A DNA stretch of 64,000 nucleotides from Roridomyces roridus (lineage: Eukaryota > Basidiomycota > Agaricomycetes > Agaricales > Mycenaceae). Shown here piece by piece: positions 22,712-33,070 of this stretch. The translations under genes and the position numbers were made by a program. The notes below the pieces were generated by a model. It saw only the letters and a list, made by a program, of their open reading frames with translations, made no database searches and was not told the origin of the DNA. Within the stretch, counting starts at the first letter, position 1; each line of letters begins with the position of its first letter. Location: contig JARKIF010000002.1 of NCBI GenBank assembly GCA_029378245.1, forward strand, positions 3,720,001 to 3,784,000, read 5' to 3'.

Positions 22712-23707
22712 ATGTCGGATCTCGACACAGCTGCTCGCCCCTTCGCACCCACCGCGCCATTCGACGACTCCAGCGCAGATGTCATCCTGCGTTCATCCGA
22801 TGCCGTCAACTTCCACGTCTACCGAGTTATCCTCTCCGTCGCCTCCCCGTTCTTCAAGCAGATGTTCATGCTCCCTCAGCCATCTTCTGAGCCCGACATC
22901 CCCATCATCGATGTATCCGAATCCGCCCTGGTGCTGAACAGCGCACTGCGGTTCTGGTACCCCGGCGCCGAGCCTGCTACAGAAGAGACCGTGGATGTCC
23001 TGCGAGAAACCTTGGAGGTTCTCATCCTCAAATACGACATGCAGTTCCTGGTCCCTGCCGCAAAAAAATGTCTGCGGGGACGCCTTGACAGGGATGCCAT
23101 CGCCGTGTTCGCCATCGCCTGCCGTTTACGGTGGAAGGACATGGCTGTAGACGCCGCGCAGGCAACACTCAAACTACCCATCCGCGCGTTTGAATCTCCC
23201 CAGCTTGATCAGTTGGACTGCATTGGAGCGAAAGACTACCATTCTCTCCTTTACTACCATGCCGAGTGCGGGAAGGCGGCGACGGCGGCCACCTCTTCTC
23301 TTGAATGGTATCACTTTATTCGTGTCGGTTCCCCTGGTGGCGATTGCAATACCTCCCCCGATATTTGTCCTTACGCGGACGGCGGGGAGTGGAAATTCGC
23401 GCAGTCGGAAACCCGGCAAGTAATGAAATGGTTTGCTGATCACCTGGCTGAATTAACCACCATCATCGGCCGCACCCCGGGTGCAAAACTGGACAGCCCA
23501 GAGCTACTGCTCAAGGTCCACCAAGGCAGCCAGATCTGTCCTGACTGCCGAAAAAGTGGGCTGGCACGTGTAGTGAAGTTCTCTGCTGTTTTGGAGGCGC
23601 ACATCCAGAAAAAACTTGATTCGGTGAGCTCTTCCAAATGTATCTCGACTCTCGACGACTGATCTGTTATTGCGCCACCACAGATAAAATTGAACCTGGA
23701 TTTCTAA
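22712..23707 (+). CDS. BTB/POZ domain protein, tandem copy 3 (divergent)
   Basis: Exons 22712-23623 and 23684-23707 encode 311 residues. It shares the BTB layout (SADVILRSSDAVNFHVYRVIL, SPFFKQMFMLPQPSSE) but is the most diverged of the four. Spacing in the cysteine region differs (GDCNTSPDICPY, later SQICPDCRKSGL), and the expected LCSNG cysteine is replaced by a segment lacking Cys. The terminal micro-exon IKLNLDF is kept exactly. Its upstream region lacks the CTTAATGG/GGTGTATCG block seen before copies 1, 2 and 4, so it may be regulated differently. The start MSDLDTAARPF aligns with the other copies. Confidence 0.82.
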
Positions 23708-24605
23708 CCTCGAACCTTGTCTGCCGGCTGTATGAATGAACTCAGTTTTCCTTGCAACATGAGAAAGAGCCAGTCAGCGGAGACTGTTCGGAGAGAGAGA
23801 GATTGGAGAGAGATCACTCCAGAAACACAAAGCAACTGGGGGTTTTAAACTTCAAAGACATGGTGTCGAGTCGGGACCTCGTGGAGTCGTGGTGGGAGTT
23901 GCCAGGTGAGGGAGGCAAGTCGCAATCTCCCTCACGAAGTTCAACCGTGCCAACAACGTGCCAAACAACTCTTTCCTCTGCACCACCACCATGATAGATT
24001 CCTCACCTCGGAGTCTTAGGTGCTGGCAGGCACCGTGCTGCTTCTTTCTTACTTCATTCGAACGTATATCAGAACCCGGAAAACTCTCCTTGAACTCTCC
24101 CTGTGCTTTCGGTAGCCGTATTGACGCATTCGGACAGCATTCCGATTCGGAGCTCCAAGCTAGTGTTAGCTTCCTGAGGCCTAGTGAGCTCAACTGCTAG
24201 TATCGCCCTGACGCTGCGGTTGTGGGCGTGTCTACCGTGTTTTTTCAACAGACGTGGAGTTTATCGGGCTGTCTTGGTACGTTGAAAACACTATGTTTGT
24301 GTCTGGCAATTCGGCTTCAATGCTCGGACTAGCTTGGGCCTTGACCCTCATCGCCTGGACAATGGCCGATATTCAGGAGGTGCCGGTGAGCCATACTAGT
24401 TTGCTTAATGGCCGTGCTGACAGGACAACAGGGTAAATGAACGGTGTATCGCGGGCATTCCATGCGCGTGTATTGCTGTACGATATCAAGCCCAAATTGA
24501 TAGCGCTTTCTTTGCGACAAAGACCGACGCCACGCCCCACGGATCAGCCATTTTTCAAGAGTTGTCGCTGAGTACGGTCCGAGCTCCCTTGCTGTTCCCA
24601 CAACT
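23708..24605. other. Intergenic spacer between BTB copies 3 and 4
   Basis: No gene seen. From about 24,400 the sequence CTTAATGG...GGTAAATGAACGGTGTATCG...GCGCGTGTATTGCTGTACGATATC closely repeats the region upstream of copy 1 (about 19,510-19,610), marking the duplicated promoter segment. Confidence 0.5.
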
Positions 24606-24613
24606 TATTTAAA
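24606..24613 (+). promoter_or_regulatory. TATA-like box, BTB copy 4
   Basis: TATTTAAA within ACTTATTTAAACACCGCTG, 28 bp before the ATG at 24641. Same block as in copy 1. Confidence 0.6.
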
Positions 24614-24640
24614 CACCGCTGCCGCGTGTTTTCCGCCCTC

Positions 24641-25627
24641 ATGTCCGATTCAGACGCCGCTGCTCCCCCCTTCGTCCCTACCCCGCCATTCGACGACTCG
24701 AGCGCAGATGTCATCCTCCGCTCATCCGATGGTGTCGATTTTCACGTCCACCGCCTCATCCTCTCCATTGCTTCTCCGTTCTTCAAACAGATGTTCACGC
24801 TACCCCAGCCAGCTTCCGAGCCCGACATCCCCATAATGCCAGTGTCCGAGTCTGCTGTCCTACTCAATTGCGGACTACGGCTATGGTATCCTGGCGCCGA
24901 TCCAGCCGCAGACGAGGAGTTGGAGTTGGTGTGCGAGGCGCTGTACATCTTCATCCACAAATACGACATGCCTTTCCTCACCTCCATGGTGAAGATCCGC
25001 CTACTTCCACGCCTCGAGGAAGCTCCCGTCACGATCTACGCCATTGCCTGCCGATTGCGATGGAAGGACATGGCCGTGGAGGCCGCGCAGGCAACTCTCA
25101 AACTACCCATCCGCAATTTCAGTTCTCGTCACATCGGCCTGCAGCTCAGCGCCATCAACACAGACATGTATCAGGCGCTGCTATACTACCACGCAGAATG
25201 TGGAGCCATTGCGTCGACGGCCAGTAGCAACCTTGGCTGGTATACCCATTCCACCGATACCCCGGGTGCTTACTGCAATGCGTTGGATTCAAATTGCCGC
25301 GGTAATGGGGACAGAATTTACCTGTGCTCAGGTGGAGAGTACCCTCTCAGGAGGTGGTTTGTCGACTACTTGGTCGAATTAACCGCCGTGCTACTTCAAT
25401 CACCCGGCGGCAAAGTAGACACGCCAGAACTACTGCTGAAAGCAAACAAGGGCAGCCACCTCTGCCCTCACTGCGGAGAAAATGGGCTTGAGCGTGTCGT
25501 GAAGTTTTCTGCTCTCTTGGAGGCGCACATTCAGAAGGAGCTTCAGCTGGTAAGCTCGTCCAACCTTTCCTCTACGATCATGCTTTGACTCGAGGTACCA
25601 CAGATCAAATTGAACCTGGATTTTTAA
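24641..25627 (+). CDS. BTB/POZ domain protein, tandem copy 4
   Basis: Exons 24641-25549 and 25604-25627 encode 310 residues, nearly colinear with copy 1. BTB domain about residues 18-110 (SADVILRSSDGVDFHVHRLIL). Cysteine positions match copy 1 (AYCNALDSNC, YLCSGG, HLCPHCGENG). The terminal micro-exon again gives IKLNLDF. Promoter and coding similarity to copy 1 suggests a recent duplication of a unit including about 200 bp upstream. Substrate or partner cannot be told from sequence. Confidence 0.85.
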
Positions 25628-25861
25628 CCTTCATTGAATTGTAACACTAAACCGACTCCGCTTGCATGTAATACTACCAGTTCCAAGAGTGCAACTCGAC
25701 TTCCTATCTGCACCCAGCTTTCAAAAAGCGGCTGCAGCGGCTATATTGATCATGCAATGTTCGATTCTCTGGGAAAGCAAAGGTACAGTTTCATTTTGAT
25801 ATTCCTATACAACCCGTTAAGTATAATTGATCTACTAGCAAGTCCTTGTGTATTCAACCCT

Positions 25862-27801
25862 CTACGCAGGTGCCTCCTCAAGCGCAAGCACTTGTGCGAC
25901 TTTGGCATCACGAGGGATAAGGTTGATGCGGAAGGGAACAGGCGAACGCCCCGAGAGGCCGTCATACTCCTTCAAGTCGATGGGTTCCTCGGGGAGTGCC
26001 TCCATCGTGAACGCCCACAGCATGCGCGAGATGGTCAGCCAGATTTCACGTTCGGCGACTATCATTCCAGGGCAAATCCGGCGGCTGCATCAAAGAATGA
26101 GCTTATATCCTCGTATGAGGCCCAAGTGAGATACGCACCCAGCTCCGAACATCCAGTGATCCCGCTCATACGGGTCAGCCAGGTTGGCGCTTTCAGCCGA
26201 GGTGAGGTTGTCGTGCATGTACCGCTCGGGGTCAAACTTGTCGGGGTTGGCGTGACGTTTGGGGTCGTGGTGCATCGTGAAGGTGTTGAGGACGACGACG
26301 GTGCCCTTGGGGATGAATTGGCCCTTGTAGGTGAAACCCTCGCTTGCAACATGCGGGGTGCCCAGCCAGAATGGGTTGTGGCATCGTTCAACTTCCTTGA
26401 CGATGGCGTGGCAGAAAGGAAGGTTCTGTGATTTTGGTTAGGTTTGCTGATTTTCTTTTTGGACAGGAAGAACAATCACCTTTTCGTCGTCGACGGTGGG
26501 CATACGATCACGGCCAACAACTCTGTCGAGTTCTTCCTGTGCGCGTTTCTGAATTTCGGGGTACGCAGGAATAAGCGCCGAGAACCACTGCATGATGGCA
26601 GCCGTCTGTTGTCGCAGAATTAGTGTCTCATTCAAGACTCGGTATCCCGCACTAACCGTTTCGACACCGCCAATCATGAAAGCCGACGCGAGGATAGACA
26701 TGTCCAGATGGTCCATCTCTTCCTCCGCCTTTGACTCCAACATCGTCTTGGCCAAACAATCGGCGACGTTCTCCCCCATCTGCATCCTGTGGTCGAGATC
26801 CTTGATCATGCCGCCGTACGTCTCCACCAGCTTCTCATGAAGCTTTTCGCCGCGCCGGTGCATCGGCGTGGGCAGGTGTTGGAGGATGGGGATAAAGTCG
26901 ACGAGGTTAGACACGGGCCCGGTAACGTTCATGAATTCGCGGCTGATTTTGAGCGCTTGGCCGACAAGGGGGTGGTAAATGCTACCGGTGCGAGTGCCGA
27001 ACACGACGGAAAGCATGTTGTTGAGCGAGGCGCGGCCGGCGTGGGGCTGGGGGTTGATTGGGACGGTGCCGCCTCGGCTTTCCTGATACATCGCTTTGAT
27101 GAGAACTGTAGCCTCCGAATCCAGGATATTGGTGTAGCCGTCGACGGCGCGTTGGTTGAGCCAGGTGCTCGCAATCCGACGGTGCTTACGCCTGAATTCC
27201 ACATGAGCTCGGAATCAGCATGAGCAAGGGAATGGACAGACCATCGGTCGTTGTAGGGTGTGGCGGTGATACCCCGCCCGACGAAGACCGTCTTGCTCTT
27301 GACGAACATCTCCTTCCGAGATGAGAAGACGGCGCCATTGGTCACCTGTCCCGCCGACGGTTAAGATCTTTGTTCAACCAAAGGAAGCTTGAAAATACTC
27401 ACGATGAGGTCTTTGACGATCTCGGGACTTGAGACGACCACGAAGAGCTGGTTTCCCAGCCACAGGGAATACAAGTCCCCGAATTTCTTGGCCCAGCGGT
27501 CAAGAGTGACCTCGGGATACTGAGAGAGGGAAAAGAAGGATCCGAGAATGGGTAATCCTGCCGATTGATTAGATCAGCGGTGTTCAAAAACATTCCAAGC
27601 TCCGAACAAACCTCTGGGTCCTGCAGGAATGTTGTTCCCGTCTTTGTCGACCAGTGGTGTCTCAAAGAGCTTGAGAGACCAATACACGGCGGCGACTACT
27701 ACCGCTCCGAGAGCGGCGAATGTGAGGAGCGGGTGTTGAATGTTCGTGGAACTATCCATCAACTGATGGGCCGCTGAGATGTTGTTGGTTTCGAATTCCA
27801 T
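25862..27801 (-). CDS. Cytochrome P450 monooxygenase, 539 aa
   Basis: Seven exons with six introns of 50-57 nt sum to 540 codons. A membrane anchor spans about residues 25-45 (LLTFAALGAVVVAAVYW), followed by a Pro/Gly hinge (NIPAGPRGLPILGS). Core motifs appear in order: C-helix WRKHRR, I-helix FMIGGVETTAA (the AGxxT-like turn is GGVET), K-helix KEVERC (ExxR), the PERF-like FDPERY and the haem loop FGAGRRICPG, whose cysteine is the thiolate ligand and which is split by the last intron. It would sit in the endoplasmic reticulum and, with a P450 reductase, insert oxygen into an unknown hydrophobic substrate. Family subgroup (CYP number) cannot be set by eye; the sequence resembles fungal O-methylsterigmatocystin oxidoreductase-type P450s of secondary metabolism. 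No cluster partner is obvious nearby. The start follows a TATA box by about 90 bp. Confidence 0.9.
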
Positions 27802-27890
27802 AGCGGGAGTGGATCAAGGAGGAGAGAAGAGAAGAGTTTAAGAGTTTGTTGGGTTCTGAGGCTGTTGTTCTCGATGAAAATACCGCCGGG

Positions 27891-27898
27891 TTTTTATA
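27891..27898 (-). promoter_or_regulatory. TATA box of the P450 gene
   Basis: On the minus strand GATATAAAAACCC, about 90 nt before the ATG at 27801. Confidence 0.55.
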
Positions 27899-29618
27899 TC
27901 GTCTTCTGCAACGGGCGGTTCTACGTACCGATCTCTGGAAGAAAATTCCCAAGGCTAGAGAACTCCGTCTTCGGGCGAGGATGCACACGACGAAGGGAAT
28001 AGTCATCCGTAGGCAACGAGACCGAGTACCACAAAATGAGGTCAGGATAGCCTCATTGGAGGGGAATGACTATCAAAGAACCTGTATTTCCGGCACCGAG
28101 CATGCAGACGAGGCACGGACCTCGGACGTGGATGACAGGTCGATACTCTTACAACGAGGGAAGGGTTCCCAGCGGTGATCTTCTTGGCGCAAGTTTGTCA
28201 GAGGACCCGGGTCTATCCGCTGTTCTCCGCAACTGATGGTCCAAATGCCGAATTCAAATAATTGTTGGGCATTTCAACTGGCGAATGATTTTTCAGATAC
28301 TTACAGGCTCAGTGGGAAGCAAACAGAGACAGTATTTTCTCGTCCCTCGAAATATCTCCACGGGTTTCGACATATTCACAATCTCCCTCTAGTTCCAGGC
28401 ACCCAGTACTTAACTCCGTCATACTCCGCGTACTTCCTTACTATTATGCATCGACTTCGTCGGCGAAGCAGAGGGACAAGTTCGGATCCTGAGCAGAAAA
28501 AGGAAGGTTGGTTCCGTTACGGCGTTTACGGAGATCAATGCTTATAATCATGGGGATCTGCGCGCGTCATTGATGGCCGCCGAGCCCGAGGCACCTCAGC
28601 CGGGTTGTGGAACACCCGCCGACGGAACTAGATCAACACCGAGACCAACTGTGTTCGTGTTCACCGTACTCTTCAACGGGCAAGTTCAAGGCAGGACTTG
28701 AATCAAACTTCTGAGCCAGTGCAGAGTTCACATCAGATCCAGCGACACGCTCAGCATAACGACCAGATGACCGCCTTGCCCGAGGCTGCTTACCATTTGA
28801 CCGACCCTGCGCCGGAACGCCCTGGCAGGCTGGAACGACATCATCATCATGCATCTGACCGTTGTCTGACCGTATTGTTCTGATTCCTCCAGGGTGGCAG
28901 GGTCCATGTGGATACTCTATCCCACCGTTCACACAGTGATGAAGACTTCACGGAGATCAGGGGGGACTTGCGCTTCTGCACATTGATGGCCGCCGAATAA
29001 CCATTGTCAATTCGGTGCAGAATCTACATCGAAGCTCATAAGTATCTTATCCGTGATGGGCCACGGGGCACGGGTTGCCGATGGACCCGACGCGGGTCAG
29101 CGAGTGGCCGTAGCTTGTGGATCATGATCAAGACCTTGTGCCGTGTCGGCACCGCTTGTGAAGTGGTTGGATCAACTGGATCATATACTCGTGTCAAACG
29201 CCTTCAAATCGCAAAATCGTATCAAAGGTTAATCAACCACAAGAAACTCAACGCGTATACACTGTTGGCGCGGGGACTGTGCTGAAAAAGGATCAGTGAA
29301 TCAAGCCGCTCACGACTGGGAACGTCTGTCAGACTCTCCTCTAAGCCTCAAGCAACGCAGCATCTAAGAATAATAAATAAAGGAACGGATGTAAGTAAGT
29401 ACAGCGTAACACCGATACTGTATGGTGGTCAACGAGCTACACGGCGATTACAACAGGGTAGAAGTAAATAATATTACGAATGGATTGAGGGAATTAGGGA
29501 GCTGGAATTAAAATTAAAGGAATGCGGGATACTTGTATGGTTCCGCATCAAACAATATGTCGCCCATCCCGTGAGCAGCAGCAGCACATCTCTAAAATTG
29601 GGCGCTGATTTTCGGCGT
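27899..29618. other. Gene-poor intergenic region
   Basis: No gene supported. The 15-mer ATTGATGGCCGCCGA occurs twice (about 28,570 and 28,984) in similar contexts, suggesting an old duplicated repeat. Short open frames here have no recognisable content. Confidence 0.4.
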
Positions 29619-30847
29619 TCATTCAACCTTGATCTGATTTCACACCATCATCAGCGGCTTCAGAAATAAGAACTCAGAGACTCACCATCGGCGCGAAGAA
29701 ATGATCTTGGAGCTGGAACCTCTCCGCACACCGACTCAACGGCTCCTCGCCCCCACTCCCCAAAAACGTATCATAGCACAACCACTGGGGCACCAAATCC
29801 GCTATCACGCGCCTTGCCCTGTCCAACCTGGCACCCATCTCAACCGAGCTGGGAAACTCCCGCTCAGCAGCAGCAAGCGCCTGCTCCCACGACGCACTCA
29901 CACTGCGCGTGCACTCGTCGTGTTTCTCCGCCGTGCAGTATACCGTGTATGGTGGGAAGGAGGGTGGGCTCGAACGCAGGTTGGACCAGGACGAGGAGAG
30001 GGACCAGTGAGCGGCGAGCATGCGAACGATGTGCACGGACGGGATTCCGGTTGTCGGGAATGGGATGGGGTTGGCGAGGGTCGCCATGGAGGTGGTGCCT
30101 GGCGAGCGCGTGGATCGCATGAGGTGGAGAGCATATAGACGCGTTAGGAAGGCGTGGTCGGATTGGACCTCGGCGGCGTCGAGGGCAGAGCTGAGAGTCA
30201 GCGCTGACTGGGGCTCGGCCTCGGACTCGATGCGTCGTATCCAGAGTTCGGCAAGTTCGGTGCGCAGAGAACTCCAGCGGGGTTTATCGCAGACTTTGTA
30301 TATCGTCGCGATGTCGGCAGTGGAAAGGTGTTTGGAGGTTTTGAAGTGAGATGCGATCAGTAGGAAGGCCCAGTTTTGCCAAGCGTCCATGTCGTATTTG
30401 TGCGCAAGACGAGCAACGGCGACCACTTGGGGCAACTCCGACGCTGGAACAGAGGAAATTTGTGTGGCAATCACCCTTGGGTGTAATGAGACATGGAATC
30501 AATTCCAAAAGAGGCATGCTCACGACGCATAGATGTATTTGAAAAGTGAACGAAAGTCATCGGCCGAATCGCCGTGAAGGACAATAGGAAGATCTTCTGA
30601 TTGTCCTTCCACTTTGGTGTCCCCGACTGGAAGTGCGAACAAGGAAGCAAAGACGGGTGAATTGCTGATGAGGTGGAACGTGTGTATCTGGGTAACGGAA
30701 CATGTGGAAATTGTATAGCGAAGGTCCGGTAAGACATACCTTGAAAAGAGTTTGTTGGACGCGAAGAATGCAGTCGCCAGAGGGATGGTAGAAAGTCGCG
30801 TCCCGCTCAACGGGAGAGATGTGTTGAGAATCGGTCGGCGCTTGCAT
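29619..30847 (-). CDS. BTB/POZ domain protein, second type
   Basis: Four exons on the minus strand. Exon 1 starts at ATG 30847 and ends after RVQQTLFK. Exon 2 (IHTFHLISNSPVFASLF...FKYIYAS) completes the BTB domain at about residues 15-100. Exon 3 is the long body beginning VIATQISSVP. A last micro-exon gives Val-Glu-stop at 29627-29619, a minimal final exon like that seen in other agaricomycete BTB genes. The body contains the alpha-helical KYDMDAWQNWAF and a region with His/Cys residues (CTAEKHDEC) followed by DRARRVIADLVPQWLC. It is unrelated to the 19.7-25.6 kb array beyond the BTB fold: opposite strand, different C-terminus. Likely a protein-interaction adaptor; the partner is unknown. 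Confidence 0.8.
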
Positions 30848-31974
30848 GGGTGGAAAGAAGGAAGGAGCGAGCGAGCTGAAGAAAACGGCGCTCTAGAACT
30901 ACAAGTACCCTTGGCTTTGCATTGAGTTCAGCGACCGCCGAGCCCGTTGACGGTGACCGTTGATCTCCGGATAGTGCACGCTTGCGTCGCACCCGGATGT
31001 GAGCGGACCTCAGTGATCGACTTGAAACGGAGGGTACGGAGGAAGGTGCGGGGTACAGTGCATACAGACAGAGGCTGGTTGAGGCGTAGACAATCTTTGC
31101 TGCAAGCGCGTGGACTTACCGCAGACTAGAGAGCGTCTGCTCTCATCTCGTGTCGTGTGCAAGGAGGAATGGATTGTCGGGACAGTGGTTATCACCCCAA
31201 ACTGTAGAACACGGAGATGAACGCTGCCGGGCAAGCCGATTAGGCCCGTGAGCAAAACCAGCGACATGAAACGCCTGAAGAAGGTGGGGCGGGCGGGAAC
31301 GTCGCAGGAGATGGAAGGAGATGACAAGGATTGTTGATGGGAGCTGTCAAACTGTCAATCCCGCTTGCCGCCTCTGCCATCATGGGCGCCGATTCAAATC
31401 ACCGAGCCCCCCGCCGTTGATTCCCACTCCACGTTACTCAGACTCGCGGCTGGCGCACGGCCGAGTGTCTCCGGAATACAGTGATTGTACAAGTCGTCAT
31501 GAAACGACTCGGAGTATGTTGCGGCGCAGGTCAAGCTGACTCGGACACTCGGCCATAATAGTATGGACGGGGACGGGGACCCTCAGACTGGTCTCTCCGC
31601 TCGAATCCGCTTCAACCCGGCAAAAACTCCGACTCACTATTCATTACGATTGTGGAGCCAGCTGAAGTCGAGGCCGTCTTAATTCGAAGTTGAACGACAT
31701 CCGCTGAGCAACGTCGAATGATGCTGATCGTACAACGATCGCAGAAGCGGGCCTAGGCGGCTTCTTTCCAAGAACGACTTCATGTCTCCGATACAGCCCA
31801 TGTTTCTGCTTCACCGACTTCGCCCGAGTTGTAACGACCACCCTATATTCAATTCATATCCCGTCCGGTTCCGGTTTGCAGTTCTTCTCTCTGCCACATC
31901 TTCTTGGTGTTCCGCTTTTTCTATGTTCTAGGTCTGAGATGCGGCTACACTCTGAGTTGGAGATGCTTGGTGAT

Positions 31975-31991
31975 CTGGGTTCGATTCCCAG
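31975..31991 (+). repeat. tRNA-like T-arm remnant
   Basis: CTGGG-TTCGATT-CCCAG, a perfect 5-bp stem with a canonical T-loop. Some 25 bases before it is CTGAGTTGG, a D-loop-like word. A full cloverleaf was not found. Confidence 0.5.
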
Positions 31992-32065
31992 GGTCCGAAG
32001 TACTCCCTGCCGAACTTCGCCGTGTTTGCACTGCCCAAATCGTTGTAAGACTGGCCCAATCAAGT

Positions 32066-32135
32066 CCTGGCTACAGTTGCGTAGGACACGCTTTCCAAGC
32101 CGAGGGGATGTGGGTTCGACTCCCAGGGTAGCGTT
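32066..32135 (+). repeat. tRNA-like element, degenerate
   Basis: Ends nearly pair (GGCTAC...GTAGCG) around a 65-nt segment with TGGG-TTCGACT-CCCA as the T-arm and CTTTCCAAG as a possible anticodon loop. No proper D-arm, so it is more likely a pseudogene or SINE head than a working tRNA. Confidence 0.4.
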
Positions 32136-33053
32136 GCACTTGATCTTCGTCCGGAGGGGATTTCTTTTTAAAGTTTTTTCTCGCGAATAAGCCTGATATG
32201 AGCGCGGCTTGCCACTGGCTGGATGTAAGACGAACCACTGCATTTTGCCCATTTCTAGGCAAGGGGTAATCTAGGTTCTACGAGGTTGGGTCTGGGTTTA
32301 TCTGGCTTTGTGTAGGTTTATTTATCTTGATCGGGCTTGGTCTGGAACGGGGGTTAATCTAGGTTCTCCGAGGCGTCCTCGACCAACCTTGCAGAGGTTG
32401 ATCAGGGTTTGTCAGGCCTTGCCTGGGCTCATCCTGCCAATGAAAATCCCCGGATTCATGGCCACGGTGTGCCCCAATGTCATTGCACTCCAAATCTGTT
32501 GTCAGAATGATGACCCAAGAAAAATAGAGCTTGTTTGACCAGCAGCCACCAATGGCCAATTTCCAAAGTATCCGGCCCTCGTTGGGTGGATTTGGCTCAA
32601 GGATGGGCCCCCGTAGCTCACCAAACACCATTTAATTTGTGTTTTCACAGTTTGCAACACTTCTTCCCACTGGCCAAGGCCTGGTCAAGGCCTGGTCAAT
32701 TTATCTGGCTTGAGCGGGATTTGTCTGGGTTTATCTGGGTTCGTCTAAATCCACGCTGAGCTAAGAAAAACTCAGACTAACTCAGATGCATGTATCTAGA
32801 CTATCTAGACAAGGCCAGGCAAACATCCTTGCCAAGGGGGTTTGTCTAGACATCTAGGCAAGGGGTTTGCCTAGAAATAGGTAAAATGTAGTGACCCTAG
32901 GCAGCTGAACCTGGGGGAAGAGCACACTCCGTGCAGATTGTTCTTCCGAAGGCAGGATTCATCCTAAAGGGGTTGTGGGATCGCTGCAGGTGAGAGTCCG
33001 TGGACATTGTAATTCCTAACGCGTCCCGGAATTCCTTGAACTTTGAAGGTTTT

Positions 33054-33070
33054 CTGGGTTCGATTCCCAG
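33054..33070 (+). repeat. tRNA-like T-arm remnant
   Basis: CTGGG-TTCGATT-CCCAG again, identical to the motif at 31975; the flanks differ. Minus-strand T-arm-like motifs lie near 33,575, 35,419, 35,640, 35,873 and 36,172. Confidence 0.5.
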
